DNA of 55,591 nucleotides from a virus, in IMG/VR virus record IMGVR_UViG_3300025168_000106, positions 1 through 55,591 of that record. One strand, given 5' to 3'. Made by a program: the position numbers and the translations under genes. Every line of letters begins with the position of its first letter. Position 1 is the stretch's first letter. This document shows, one piece after another, positions 27,601 to 36,482 of the stretch. A model generated the notes under the pieces. The model did not search any database. It saw only the letters and a program-made list of their open reading frames with translations, and had not been told where the DNA came from.

Positions 27601-30600
27601 CTGCTGTTAATAAAGAGATTGCAGAGATAGGAAGAACTAATGAGTTATCGGAGTCCCCTGCAGAGAATATTAATTTTGATTTCGGTAAGATAGGTAAACG
27701 TACTACTGTGCCTAGCTACCGTATTGGGAATACTATGTATTCTAAGACACAGTTCCTAAGCTATATAGAAAAACTTTCTTTACGGAAAGCTCATAAACTT
27801 ATGAAGGATAGTGAGGTCGTTAATGACGAAGAAACCTCTATACTCCTTGACGAGAAATTACAACCCTTTGCCCCTGAGGAGGCAACACAAACTACAGAAG
27901 ATGCCATTCAAGAGTCAAGCCCAACGGAGGTGGATGTACAAGAACAATCCACAGATGGCGCAGCAGTGGGAGAAGGAGACGTCATCACAGAAACTACCGA
28001 AGAGATTACTCCCGAAGACGAAGTTACAGAAACGGAGGAGGTTGAAGAAGAAGCCATAGAGATAGTAGATAAAGGCACTAAAGAAGATGTTAAAGCCTTC
28101 CGAGAAGGAACGCTTGATGCTAAACGTAAAAAAGCTTTACTCGCAGGTATTGCTCAACGTATAAATGACAAAAAGAAGCTTACTAAATTTCAAGAGGAGG
28201 TAGGTAAAGATAATGATTTTGAGATTGCAGAACTGCAGGGGCAAATCATAGAGCAAGAGAAACTTATGTTAGAAGCTCGTGACTTAGAAGAGTCATTGGG
28301 ACCTGATACCTCTGTTAAAAAATCAAAGCCTGCCAAGATAGAAGGGAATATTAGTATAAACAAGGAAGGGAAGTATACCTTCACTCCCAAAGGTAAAGCA
28401 CAGCGAAATAAGGTCGTAGTAGCTGCTAGAAAAGCGGCTAAGGCTATAAAAAAGATTCTCCCTAAGACACGTATCTTACTCCACGAGAGTAACGAAGAGT
28501 TTTTAAAAGCTGTAGGCCGTGCGGGAAGAGCTGAATATCTACCTGCCGAAAACGTTATCCACGTAAATTTATCTTCAGCTACGGAAACCACCATGGCTCA
28601 TGAGGTTTTCCATGCTGTTTTTCTTAACTCAGTAAAGACAGATGCTCGTGCAGCTAAAGCCGCAGAGGTAATGATGCTATCGGTACGTAAAAGTCTTAAG
28701 GACGGTAGTGCGTTAGCAAAAAAGATTGATGCATTTGCTGCTAAGTATACAGGGAAACAAGCACAGTTCCAAAACGAAGAAAGGCTTGCTGAGTTGATTG
28801 GTATATTGGCGTCATCAAAAGACTACAAGCAACTATCTAAACCTGCTAAGAATGTAATTATAGAGTTCTTTAAAGACTTAGCTCTTAGATTTGGTATTGA
28901 GTTAGGGACGGACTTTGGTAAGACAGACGAGAGTGTAATAGACCTTATGAATACTATCGCGAGGAAGACTCGTGAGGGGAGGGAAATAGAAGAGTCTGAT
29001 GTGGAAGCTCTTAATGAGATACTACCTAAGGATTTAACTCCTGAGGAGTATATCAAGAAGCAGACAGAGGGAAGACAACAGAAGGTAATATCCGATGTCT
29101 TAGATGTAAATGAGCTAGAGGTGGTATCTAAAGGTGGCTCATCGAGAATCGTATATATGCACCCTGACGGGAAAAATGTTATTAAGGTTGCAAAAACTCC
29201 TAAGGGATTGGAGCAGAATATCGCTTTAGGATTTGGAGATGTAAACTATCTAGGTACTTTTGTACCTGAACTCGAAGAGCAGGGGTTAGATTATATTATT
29301 ATAGAGAACGTACCCCGTAATGATACGGAGGTTAATAAGTTCTTAAAGCCACTGAAAAAATTTACTGCTCAAGATTTCAAAAATAGAACGGCAGAACTTC
29401 AGGATGCCATGAGAGAGCTTGAGCTAGAAGGGTTTATGGATTATAATATCTTATGGAATGACTTTACCGCTACTAGGAATTGGGGTATGCGAGAGAATGG
29501 AGAGTTTGTATTGGTAGATGAGGGTGCTTTAGATGACAGCATCCACTTTACATCTGAGGTACAGGCGTGGTCTAAAGAGGAATGGGCCGAGGTGCTAAGT
29601 CGTAGACGAGAGAATAAGAAGAAGCCTGCTCCTCGTCAACAGATTATCGGAGAGAACGCTGAACTTTCCGCACAGGTAAGAGAGGATTTACAGTACGCTA
29701 AAATTGAGCATGAAGCTTACATGATGCAGAAGGAGGGTGTCCTTGACGCTCCTACAGAGAATATGATGAACCCCGCCGCTATTAAAGAGATAACAGGATG
29801 GGAGTTAGGGGCAGACGGGAAGTGGAAATATGAGATACAAGACGGAAGGTTGAAGGAGGTGAAGAACGGAACCTATAAACTTGGGGATATATACAATGCT
29901 CCTGAGTTCTACGAAGCATATCCCGAAGCAAAAGATATATCAGTAGCTATAGAGGTGAGGCCTCAGGGGAAAGAAAACTCTTGGTTTATGCCTGAAGATA
30001 ATAGTATTGAAATAAATGTAAAAGACCAACGTAGAGTTCTCCAAGATTTAGTCCACGAACTACAACATTTTGTTCAGTTCAAAGAAGGGTTTGCTATAGG
30101 GGGGAATGCGAATACCTTCTACCAAAACCCTGAGATAATAGAAAAATTAGAAAAGGAAGCGGGGAAAGAGGGATTAATTATAAAGAACGAAATGTTACGA
30201 GCTCTTTCTTTCACTATCGAAGAAGCTATGGATGAGCATGAGGGTGTGGCTTTAGATAAAATTATGACTAAAGAGTTTTTAGAGAAGAATATGGGCTTCT
30301 ATCTTGACACCTTTGATAATCTTGTTGAGCGAGAATTGATAGATAAGAATGCAGATTTCGCTCAGGCTTTAGAAGACTTCTATTTTGAGCTCCCTGAAAT
30401 GGACAGAAGAAAGCTTAAGATTGCACAGAGAGAAGGGGGGTTGGATGAGGCGTTAGATGCTTCGTCAGAGATATCTGTCCCTGTGAAAGAAGCTCTTTAT
30501 AAATTAAGTAATCACGCAATGTATGAGAGGCTTATGGGGGAGGTAGAAGCTCGTAACGTCACGAATAGATTATTTTCTTCTGCCGAAAGGAGAGCCCGAC

Positions 30601-33600
30601 AGACACTTGAGAGTACTGAGGACGTTAGCAGAGAAGACCAAATTGCATATTTTGATACGAGTGAAAGCAAGGAGGATGTAACTACCGAAGAGTCAAAGCC
30701 TGCCCCTCGTCAGCAGATGGATGAAAGAAGTGCTGCGGTGGTTAGGAAAGGAAGGTTATACGGGATGAATATGGATAGTGGATACTTTCCAAGACAAGCT
30801 TCTGTAGAGCAGATAAGAAAAGTATTTGGACCTATGGGCTTTGGAGTTAGGAGAGCTAAAGACGGTGGATTTGGAAGAGGAGGAGGAGTATATCTAACCC
30901 TAAATGGAAGAAAGTTTACCCCACCGAGTTATAGAGGGAGAAGACAACAGCAAGAAGAAGTTATGCCACCTAGTCCGGAGGACTCTATGGTTGAGGTGAT
31001 AACAAGGGGAAGAGCTGAGGGGTACTCTGAGGCTTCTATAAGAGAAGTTCTCAAGTCAAGGGGTCATAGCGTGAAAGATATTAAAAGAGTGATGGCAGCT
31101 ACCGTAGACTCGTTTAGCGATGTGCGGGTCCCATTTGAGTTTGGAAATATAGTAGGAGGGATGCCTGCAGGTATACGACTGTTCCAACAAATACAGTCTG
31201 AGATAGATACTTTTAAGGCACCTACCGTAAAACGTACAGGAGTACGTATGACACCTTTTGTGAGAGCGCAAAGACTTTCGGATTTAAGAGAGGCTAATCC
31301 TACCCTATCAGAGATATCTGATACAGCTTTATTAAGAAGGTTTCCTCGTAGAGGAGTACAAGCGGAGACAGTAGTAACCGAGAAGACCCCGGCAGAGGTA
31401 AGGGAGAAAGCATTAGAGATACTGCGTGATAACTCCGTTTTCCAAGAGCAAAGTGAGCAGGTTCAAATGGAGCTTGTTATAGCTATGGATAGAGCGCTTG
31501 GTATTACAGCGAATCGTTCTGTCTCTAAAGAGATAGCTGCGGTGAGAAGTTCTATTGTTCAGCGTAACAGGAAGGGAAGAGAGCTTCAAGCTATAAAAAG
31601 ACAGTTAAGGAATCTTATTCGTACACATATACCTACGTCAAAAGACTACAGTCAAGCGGCTATAAACAGATTGGTAAGAGCGACAGCGGCTGTAACAGAA
31701 GATAACTATAGGGTTCAGGTAGAGAAGGTGTTGCAAGTAATTGAAAAGCAGCGGGAGAATATGAGGGAGAAAGTTCTTAAGAAACTACTTACTGATGTAA
31801 CTCGTGGGGCGAGAAAAACTATTACTGATACCAAGAAAAACAGAGTAGGGTCTTTAGATATACAAGGACAATCTTTTGCAGAGATATTTAAGAAAGCTCT
31901 AACCTTAGCTATGGCGTCTGAGACGAAGCAAGAGAAAGCTATGGAAGAGTTTAGGTTACTTGCAGAGGAGTTAGAGACAGACGAAGGTATAGTAGCTTTA
32001 GCAAAAAGTGCGTCAGGAGAAACGCTTACCTCAAAAGAAGAGCGCCTAGTTAATATAGCTGTGGCTTTGGATTTAGTAAAGAACCTCCCGTCTATGTCGT
32101 TAGAAGAGGTAGAGAATTTAGCCAATGACTATGCTGTGGCTGCGTCTATGTCTAGACAAGAGCTCTCCGCAACAAGGAAAAGAAGAGCTTTAGAGACGGA
32201 TACTTTAAGACAGAAAGTTACCGATTCTTTACGTATGTCTAACCCTGAGATGTTTCATGAAGATGGAAGTTTCATAAAAGATGCAAACGAGAGAAGAGCT
32301 TTACTAGACGATGTTCGTAAGTATTGGGTAGAAGGGAAAGGCAAAGGGCTATCGGCTAGATTGAAAGGTCAGGTTAAAGCGGCAAAGGCATATGTAGAAA
32401 TATACAAGTGGATGAGTGGCCCCCAAATGGTAAAGTCTATGTTCGATAGCCTTAAGCACTTAGGGACATTTATGAACTCAGTGAATGATACTCTTTATGA
32501 AGAGGTGTTTAACCGTCTTAATAGAATGGATAACAACTCCTTAAAAGGTTACTTTAAGCAGCAGGACTTTTTAAGAAGCTTAGGGTATGACGCTGTATTA
32601 GAACAGTTGTTTGATACAGAGATGTATCAAGTAAAAGGAGTAAGGTCTACTGTGAGTGGGAAAAAAAGAAATGAATCGTTCAGTAAAGACCAACTCTTAA
32701 GACTCTATGCTCTTTCTCTAAACCCTATTCAAAATCGTAAGCTAGAAGCTATGGGTTTTACAAGGGTAAAGATGATTGAAATTGAAGAGTACTTAGGTAA
32801 AGACGTAACAGGGTTTGCGGATAAAGTAGTAGCGTATTTAAGCAACGAATATTATGAGGGAGTAAACGATGTGTATCGTGATGTAAACGACGTCAACTTG
32901 AACTACGTAGAGAACTACTTTCCTACTATGACTACGCAGTCAGATGTCAATCCAAAACAATTGTTTGAGGGAGACTTTAATGGAATCTTTAATGCGGAAA
33001 GTGCTCCTGCATTAAGGAACCGTAATGATATGACTAGCGATATAAACTTAAAGGGAGCGTCCTTCACCTCAGCCCTTGAGTCTCATGTAAAAACTATGGA
33101 GCATTATAAAGCTTATGCTTCTGATACAAAGAAGCTGAACGCGATATTTAATACCAATAGCGTTGATGGAACCTTAGCTATGTTAGGGGTGAAGACTATG
33201 GTAAAGCAATCGGTTAATAATGCCATCAACCCTGACTCCGGTAAAAATGCTCTAAACTCTTCAGGAAAGATATTTAATATTTTACAAACTAAGTTTACAT
33301 CGTATGCTTTAGCCTTTCGATTAGTTCAAATTGCAAAGCAGATGACATCGTTCATCAACGCTTTTGAGAACTATGCTTTCCGAAAGAGTGGTAAGCAAAA
33401 TGTATTGGTGGATATCATGCCTTTCCTTATGGACTATGCTGCTGTTATGGCGCAACCAAGGAAGTATATAAAGATGGCTACGGAAATGTCTCCTACGTTT
33501 AGGTATCGTTTAGCTCAAGGGGTAAAGGGAGACCTTGCGGGACTTGAATCAGGTTCACCAACCTTAACAGCGTTAGAGAATAGACAAACTCGTTGGGCGA

Positions 33601-34544
33601 AATTTGCAAGAGGGTTTAAAAAAGGAGGAGCAGCTCCTACTATAGTGGGTGATATCATGGGAGTCATGGGATACATGGCTAACTATAGACGTAATATAAA
33701 GAACGGGATGAGTGAAGAGAAAGCTGTCGAAGCTTTCAATGAGTACAACCAAACTCAACAAACGAGAAGACCTTCAGAAAGAGCTATCCTTCAGCAGAAC
33801 AGTAACTTTATCATTAGAGGATTCACTATGTTTGGCTCGACCCCCATTCTGTATATCAACAATGTGATGCAGGCTTCAACAAATATCTTGAGGAGTTGGA
33901 ACAAAGGGGGCATAAAGAGCATAAATCAAAAAGACGTAAGAAGGCTCGCCCTAAACTTAGGAGCAGCCAACGCAGCGTTTGTTGCGATGTCTAACCTTGG
34001 TCTCTTACTACGTGGAGATGATGAGGAACGTAAAGAGGCTATGAGGCAGATTAGAAATGCTATGTTGGGACTCAACCTTGTGTATATGACTCCTTTCGTA
34101 GGTTCAGCGGTTAAGGGTGTAGAGAATTATATGACAGGAAATAGAAGACCTGCAGACATGGGTGTGAATCCATTGACCTCTTTATTTAACAAGTTTAAAA
34201 AAGCCGCTGAAGATGATAAGGAAATGGAAGCTATGTTGCAGGTTGTAATAGAGATAGGTATCGGAGCACAGCTTGCTCCACTCCAAGCTCTTATTGAAAC
34301 AGCGGGTAACCTCGATGAGGCAGGTATAGAAGAGATATATGATATAATTGGATACTCAGAGTCGTATCGAGAGAAAGCAGCTAAAGAAGGTTACGAGAAA
34401 CCGACACGGGCATACCAAAGAGAATTGGACGCTAAAGCTAAAAAGAAGGCTAGTCAAGAAGCGAACGCTGCTTATGTTAGGAATAAGGAAAAAGCAGCCG
34501 AACAAAGAGAAAAGGAAAGAAACAAATACAGATACAACAAGTAG
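24663..34544 (+). CDS. giant polyvalent internal virion protein (two zincin motifs and a kinase-like domain)
   Basis: A 3293-residue protein, the last gene of the virion block. The N-terminus has two copies of a short motif (DSYELFKTGGY... and DSYTLFQTGGY...). A Gly/Ala-rich hydrophobic region lies at about 690-740. A first HExxH (H1313-H1317, AHEVFHAV) and a second (H1798-H1802, VHELQHFV) mark two metallopeptidase-like domains. Between them (about 1485-1640) is a kinase-like region: Gly-rich loop SKGGSSRIVY, Lys in VIKVAK, hinge IIIENV, a catalytic-loop-like DYNILWND, and VDEG in the DFG position. The C-terminal ~900 residues are helical. Phage polyvalent proteins of this kind are thought to be injected and to act on host factors. 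Which domains are active is unknown. Confidence 0.8.
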   Translation: MNEQAIRDSYELFKTGGYSKSYEEFVTLINSNPQALEDSYTLFQTGGYTKGMEEYELLMGVKKKDEPMESTSEDGSLDLSEEAPEALFPSPEQQAVKDEEVLQSIQQGLVDDDAGPFEREAAQAPITDARGQQWDGVPFNEQEARIKKEKRKVEDASMVERDLMEKEAEALELDKERAVALSTPEVDRQLAEVNSQLVGLEEDEVVEKLQNLFKGRGFTFEKIGLGLDRMRVRTTDGLHSIDIELDNFLTSTDVAESAELQTFLRTHFNPTRFSENQDSITKAFRAQEMRDSERWNEDGTRSTVKFMSYEEDGVHKVAPTLFPKSTVQRSSPRAEDWLELDMDAAIAEAERRNEVFTFDSQEEAEAFAEGSWKGVNSVDLEGQKYYNQYGRDYISDSQAFDNYSKAKETRLFLEEELAIQQSSFFGDEGQYGDLTASEQEAYGEYFRKDGSLRGDAQDIINSLDEEEANLWNIIDSENYMEVQDNFDTYLEKRHQASAQQAANINYEAKAIEDGLNNVSLNEFGITLDQLSTYQPKDEAERVRLNEVIEIQNALETKKELAALQYETALTYFDAKANKEIGVEFVDNLEGWWVAVSDGFANGQAGDVILNAAMGIYGDEAEDMNRAAQKMTDYMNSVDGRQSRAMSRFNSAEDGFGREVRSALRRDPAEVIATWAGASLAQILPYGWKIIPSFIATGAATGATIGATGLVTGPGGVLTMGAGALSGGMYGFRAGYAMTNLVLEYTNGVLDAGRELKYNMNDPEEAGLALQDPDVWERGRERGLKRGIPIALMDFLMTGLAGKVFKPIAVASKGRKIANYTAEALTLAPAFEGAGEFLAQLNVGDEVSMKEIIAEAGGSIGMSTPFSAVNIYKSTRGNYNQKIAENLMNMKLMASERASDKQIQSWSNRMLKLGKITTEQNQRILENIGLRKEAQEILDITGPSRLGINKKVQTRLMELLDIRAGLDATTNSRSIFSEELAAVNKEIAEIGRTNELSESPAENINFDFGKIGKRTTVPSYRIGNTMYSKTQFLSYIEKLSLRKAHKLMKDSEVVNDEETSILLDEKLQPFAPEEATQTTEDAIQESSPTEVDVQEQSTDGAAVGEGDVITETTEEITPEDEVTETEEVEEEAIEIVDKGTKEDVKAFREGTLDAKRKKALLAGIAQRINDKKKLTKFQEEVGKDNDFEIAELQGQIIEQEKLMLEARDLEESLGPDTSVKKSKPAKIEGNISINKEGKYTFTPKGKAQRNKVVVAARKAAKAIKKILPKTRILLHESNEEFLKAVGRAGRAEYLPAENVIHVNLSSATETTMAHEVFHAVFLNSVKTDARAAKAAEVMMLSVRKSLKDGSALAKKIDAFAAKYTGKQAQFQNEERLAELIGILASSKDYKQLSKPAKNVIIEFFKDLALRFGIELGTDFGKTDESVIDLMNTIARKTREGREIEESDVEALNEILPKDLTPEEYIKKQTEGRQQKVISDVLDVNELEVVSKGGSSRIVYMHPDGKNVIKVAKTPKGLEQNIALGFGDVNYLGTFVPELEEQGLDYIIIENVPRNDTEVNKFLKPLKKFTAQDFKNRTAELQDAMRELELEGFMDYNILWNDFTATRNWGMRENGEFVLVDEGALDDSIHFTSEVQAWSKEEWAEVLSRRRENKKKPAPRQQIIGENAELSAQVREDLQYAKIEHEAYMMQKEGVLDAPTENMMNPAAIKEITGWELGADGKWKYEIQDGRLKEVKNGTYKLGDIYNAPEFYEAYPEAKDISVAIEVRPQGKENSWFMPEDNSIEINVKDQRRVLQDLVHELQHFVQFKEGFAIGGNANTFYQNPEIIEKLEKEAGKEGLIIKNEMLRALSFTIEEAMDEHEGVALDKIMTKEFLEKNMGFYLDTFDNLVERELIDKNADFAQALEDFYFELPEMDRRKLKIAQREGGLDEALDASSEISVPVKEALYKLSNHAMYERLMGEVEARNVTNRLFSSAERRARQTLESTEDVSREDQIAYFDTSESKEDVTTEESKPAPRQQMDERSAAVVRKGRLYGMNMDSGYFPRQASVEQIRKVFGPMGFGVRRAKDGGFGRGGGVYLTLNGRKFTPPSYRGRRQQQEEVMPPSPEDSMVEVITRGRAEGYSEASIREVLKSRGHSVKDIKRVMAATVDSFSDVRVPFEFGNIVGGMPAGIRLFQQIQSEIDTFKAPTVKRTGVRMTPFVRAQRLSDLREANPTLSEISDTALLRRFPRRGVQAETVVTEKTPAEVREKALEILRDNSVFQEQSEQVQMELVIAMDRALGITANRSVSKEIAAVRSSIVQRNRKGRELQAIKRQLRNLIRTHIPTSKDYSQAAINRLVRATAAVTEDNYRVQVEKVLQVIEKQRENMREKVLKKLLTDVTRGARKTITDTKKNRVGSLDIQGQSFAEIFKKALTLAMASETKQEKAMEEFRLLAEELETDEGIVALAKSASGETLTSKEERLVNIAVALDLVKNLPSMSLEEVENLANDYAVAASMSRQELSATRKRRALETDTLRQKVTDSLRMSNPEMFHEDGSFIKDANERRALLDDVRKYWVEGKGKGLSARLKGQVKAAKAYVEIYKWMSGPQMVKSMFDSLKHLGTFMNSVNDTLYEEVFNRLNRMDNNSLKGYFKQQDFLRSLGYDAVLEQLFDTEMYQVKGVRSTVSGKKRNESFSKDQLLRLYALSLNPIQNRKLEAMGFTRVKMIEIEEYLGKDVTGFADKVVAYLSNEYYEGVNDVYRDVNDVNLNYVENYFPTMTTQSDVNPKQLFEGDFNGIFNAESAPALRNRNDMTSDINLKGASFTSALESHVKTMEHYKAYASDTKKLNAIFNTNSVDGTLAMLGVKTMVKQSVNNAINPDSGKNALNSSGKIFNILQTKFTSYALAFRLVQIAKQMTSFINAFENYAFRKSGKQNVLVDIMPFLMDYAAVMAQPRKYIKMATEMSPTFRYRLAQGVKGDLAGLESGSPTLTALENRQTRWAKFARGFKKGGAAPTIVGDIMGVMGYMANYRRNIKNGMSEEKAVEAFNEYNQTQQTRRPSERAILQQNSNFIIRGFTMFGSTPILYINNVMQASTNILRSWNKGGIKSINQKDVRRLALNLGAANAAFVAMSNLGLLLRGDDEERKEAMRQIRNAMLGLNLVYMTPFVGSAVKGVENYMTGNRRPADMGVNPLTSLFNKFKKAAEDDKEMEAMLQVVIEIGIGAQLAPLQALIETAGNLDEAGIEEIYDIIGYSESYREKAAKEGYEKPTRAYQRELDAKAKKKASQEANAAYVRNKEKAAEQREKERNKYRYNK

Positions 34545-34571
34545 CTAGCGAGGGTTTGAACCCTCGTCTAG
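34545..34571. terminator. palindrome at the convergent junction, likely bidirectional terminator
   Basis: A copy of the dispersed palindrome (CGAGGGTTTGAACCCTCG) is extended by CTAG repeats on both sides. It sits exactly where the + strand virion block and the - strand early block end against each other. The last codons of the - strand gene (SNPR) are encoded by the palindrome. There is no strong T-tract, so termination is inferred from position. Confidence 0.6.
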
Positions 34572-34748
34572 TGAGCCTTCTACATCTTCTAAAATAGCTT
34601 TCAGTTCTTTTAAGTCTTGTCGGACAGAGTGGAAGTCTGTATCCATTAAATTCTCATACAGTGAATTTGCATGGTTATGAATACGATTCATCAAACTATT
34701 GATGTAAGCTATTCTATGCATCTCAAACACTGATATCTTTTGTTTCAT
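34545..34748 (-). CDS. small helical protein, unknown function
   Basis: A 67-residue helical protein with coiled-coil-like spacing. Its last six residues and stop are formed by a copy of the dispersed palindrome, which may have been inserted at the gene end. It is the distal gene of the early block. No family is recognised. Confidence 0.5.
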   Translation of the reverse strand: MKQKISVFEMHRIAYINSLMNRIHNHANSLYENLMDTDFHSVRQDLKELKAILEDVEGSLDEGSNPR

Positions 34749-34749
34749 T

Positions 34750-35076
34750 TTAATAAGAAAAGTCTGTTATTATTTTTTCTTCTAATAGAAGGTCTAGGTA
34801 GTCATCACAATAAATTTCTTCAATCTCTACAAATAAAGGGGTGTCCTCTGTCTGATGAAGGAACCTTACAATAAAAAAGAAAGGGTCGCTCCCCTTTAAT
34901 ACGCAACCTACCTCTTGAATCCATCCATCTTCTCGCGGTAAAAATTCCGCATTATCCTCCAATACAGTTACAATTCTAACGGAGGTTTGTTTATCAAAAG
35001 CCCTAAGGCTTTCTAAAAAGTCTACGTCAAAATCGTATGGTCTAATCTCCTCTGTATACCTCTGTCTTGATTCCAT
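34750..35076 (-). CDS. small acidic protein, unknown function
   Basis: A 108-residue acidic alpha/beta protein. It overlaps the upstream VRR-NUC gene by 35 bases and leaves one base before the next start. No motif is recognised. The overlap is longer than usual in this window, but no later ATG exists in the N-terminal part. Confidence 0.5.
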   Translation of the reverse strand: MESRQRYTEEIRPYDFDVDFLESLRAFDKQTSVRIVTVLEDNAEFLPREDGWIQEVGCVLKGSDPFFFIVRFLHQTEDTPLFVEIEEIYCDDYLDLLLEEKIITDFSY

Positions 35077-35290
35077 GTTTACTAAGTTCTTTAATTCTAT
35101 ATTCTTGCAGCTTTGACAACCTCCCTTTCGGTCTTTTCACCTCGCTAAACAACACTCCGCAGTCCGGAGGGATAGCAACCAAGTCCGGTATTCCGTTCTT
35201 GTTTGTTTGAATAAGCTTGATAACATAGTATCCCTCGGCTTCAAGTTGCTTGATTCTATTGCTTTGTATTTGCTGCTCCGTCATTTTCAA
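35042..35290 (-). CDS. VRR-NUC domain nuclease
   Basis: An 82-residue protein that is a minimal VRR-NUC domain of the PD-(D/E)xK superfamily. It has an N-terminal helix, NGIPDLVAI with D36 as the metal ligand, then FSEVKRPKGRLSKLQ with E50 and K52 completing the active site. Stand-alone phage VRR-NUC proteins act on branched DNA such as Holliday junctions. Here it could resolve recombination intermediates before packaging. It sits with two other nuclease genes. Confidence 0.85.
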   Translation of the reverse strand: MKMTEQQIQSNRIKQLEAEGYYVIKLIQTNKNGIPDLVAIPPDCGVLFSEVKRPKGRLSKLQEYRIKELSKHGIKTEVYRGD

Positions 35291-35299
35291 ATATAACCA

Positions 35300-35737
35300 T
35301 TAATACATTATCTTTTTAAAAGATGATTGTATAACGTACTCTACCATCACTTCAATATCATTAGAAGAGCCCTTTCTTTTGCTTCTCCCCCCTATATTAA
35401 CCTTACCTATAAGGTCTTCTATATTCCCTATAATGATACCATCGTCACATGCCCATATAATAAACGCTAAGTCTGTGTCAGGGTCATTTTTAAAAAGGTC
35501 ATGTATCTTCACTAGCTTCCTTGCCGCAACAGGTAAAGGAAATGCGTGTTCTATATCCGTGTGCCTTCCCTTAACCTCTACATAGGCATAGGTATCAGTA
35601 GTAGGAGAGTAAACACGAAAGTCTATATCAAAGCCCCCTAGCTTCTTATAACTCCCTTGAGGCAGATTCCTAGTCCATAGCTTAATGGCCCTCTCTTCTC
35701 TCTCTAGATTTTTTTCATTCTCAAATAACTTGCTCAT
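35300..35737 (-). CDS. PD-(D/E)xK nuclease-like protein
   Basis: A 145-residue protein. After a helical start it has FDIDFRV (D37/D39) and AYVEVKGR (E54, K56), the D...ExK pattern of restriction-endonuclease-fold enzymes. The middle strand LAFIIWACDDG also suits that fold. Its start overlaps the HNH gene end by 17 bases. A Holliday-junction or repair nuclease role is possible. The specific substrate cannot be read from sequence. Confidence 0.65.
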   Translation of the reverse strand: MSKLFENEKNLEREERAIKLWTRNLPQGSYKKLGGFDIDFRVYSPTTDTYAYVEVKGRHTDIEHAFPLPVAARKLVKIHDLFKNDPDTDLAFIIWACDDGIIIGNIEDLIGKVNIGGRSKRKGSSNDIEVMVEYVIQSSFKKIMY

Positions 35738-36482
35738 GTTTTATTATTTTATAAACCATAGTAAGGGTTAGTTCCTTGTTATTATCAATCATATCTACTA
35801 ACAGAGGTTCTTTCCTGTGTACGAATATTAGTCTTGCCATCATACCATTGGAAACTTTATACTTATTAATAAAGTAATGTCTCTTCCTCACATATCCGTT
35901 AGGTGGTCTCTCCATCTCATTATATTCCTTTACTAAATTACCAAGAGTAAAGTCTTTTATTCTCTTATCAAATACTTCGTCCTTATCTAAAAATTTTGTA
36001 AGAGAATATCTTATGTTTTTTCCTCGAAAATTATGCGTTTGTGCATGGCAATTGGGACATACAACCTGAAGATTCTCATCAGTATTATTACTTAGGTCTC
36101 CATTCATATGATGAAGCTCAAGTGGTATTTTCTGACCATTCCATTTAGAAGTATCACAAACTTCACAAGTATGGTTCTGTATTATAAAATGGTATTTTCT
36201 AAGAGTATCCCAAGAATGAAGTTTCCCATTATCTCTTTCTTGTAGATACTTGTTAATCCATGTTAATTTACTTTTCTCTATCTTGTGTTTAGAGTTATTA
36301 ACCTCACTGAAATTAATCTTATCCATCTTCCCGTCCTCCCAAGCTTTTCGAGATTTGATTGATTTTTTTAGTTTTGCTTCCACACTAAACTCTCTTGAGT
36401 TTCTACACGATAAAGAACAAAAATTTAGAAGGCCCTTTTGAGGTGTAAACTCTTTATCGCATTTCTTACATGATTTAAGCAT
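35721..36482 (-). CDS. HNH endonuclease, homing-type
   Basis: A 253-residue protein. An N-terminal zinc finger (C5, C8, C22, C26) is followed by an HNH nuclease core: C106/C109, LELHHMNGD (H124, H125, D129), ENLQVVCPNCH (N137, C142, C145) and H150. The C-terminal ~70 residues look like a DNA-binding helical region. This architecture is typical of free-standing homing endonucleases of phages. It is wedged between the SNF2 helicase and nuclease genes with overlaps on both sides. Transfer as a selfish gene is likely but not shown by flanking repeats. Confidence 0.85.
   Translation of the reverse strand: MLKSCKKCDKEFTPQKGLLNFCSLSCRNSREFSVEAKLKKSIKSRKAWEDGKMDKINFSEVNNSKHKIEKSKLTWINKYLQERDNGKLHSWDTLRKYHFIIQNHTCEVCDTSKWNGQKIPLELHHMNGDLSNNTDENLQVVCPNCHAQTHNFRGKNIRYSLTKFLDKDEVFDKRIKDFTLGNLVKEYNEMERPPNGYVRKRHYFINKYKVSNGMMARLIFVHRKEPLLVDMIDNNKELTLTMVYKIIKHEQVI

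Noticed and set aside
27811-28059. 82-residue + strand frame inside the giant protein gene
   Set aside because: Out-of-frame shadow in a Glu/Lys-rich stretch, with no leader and no independent support.
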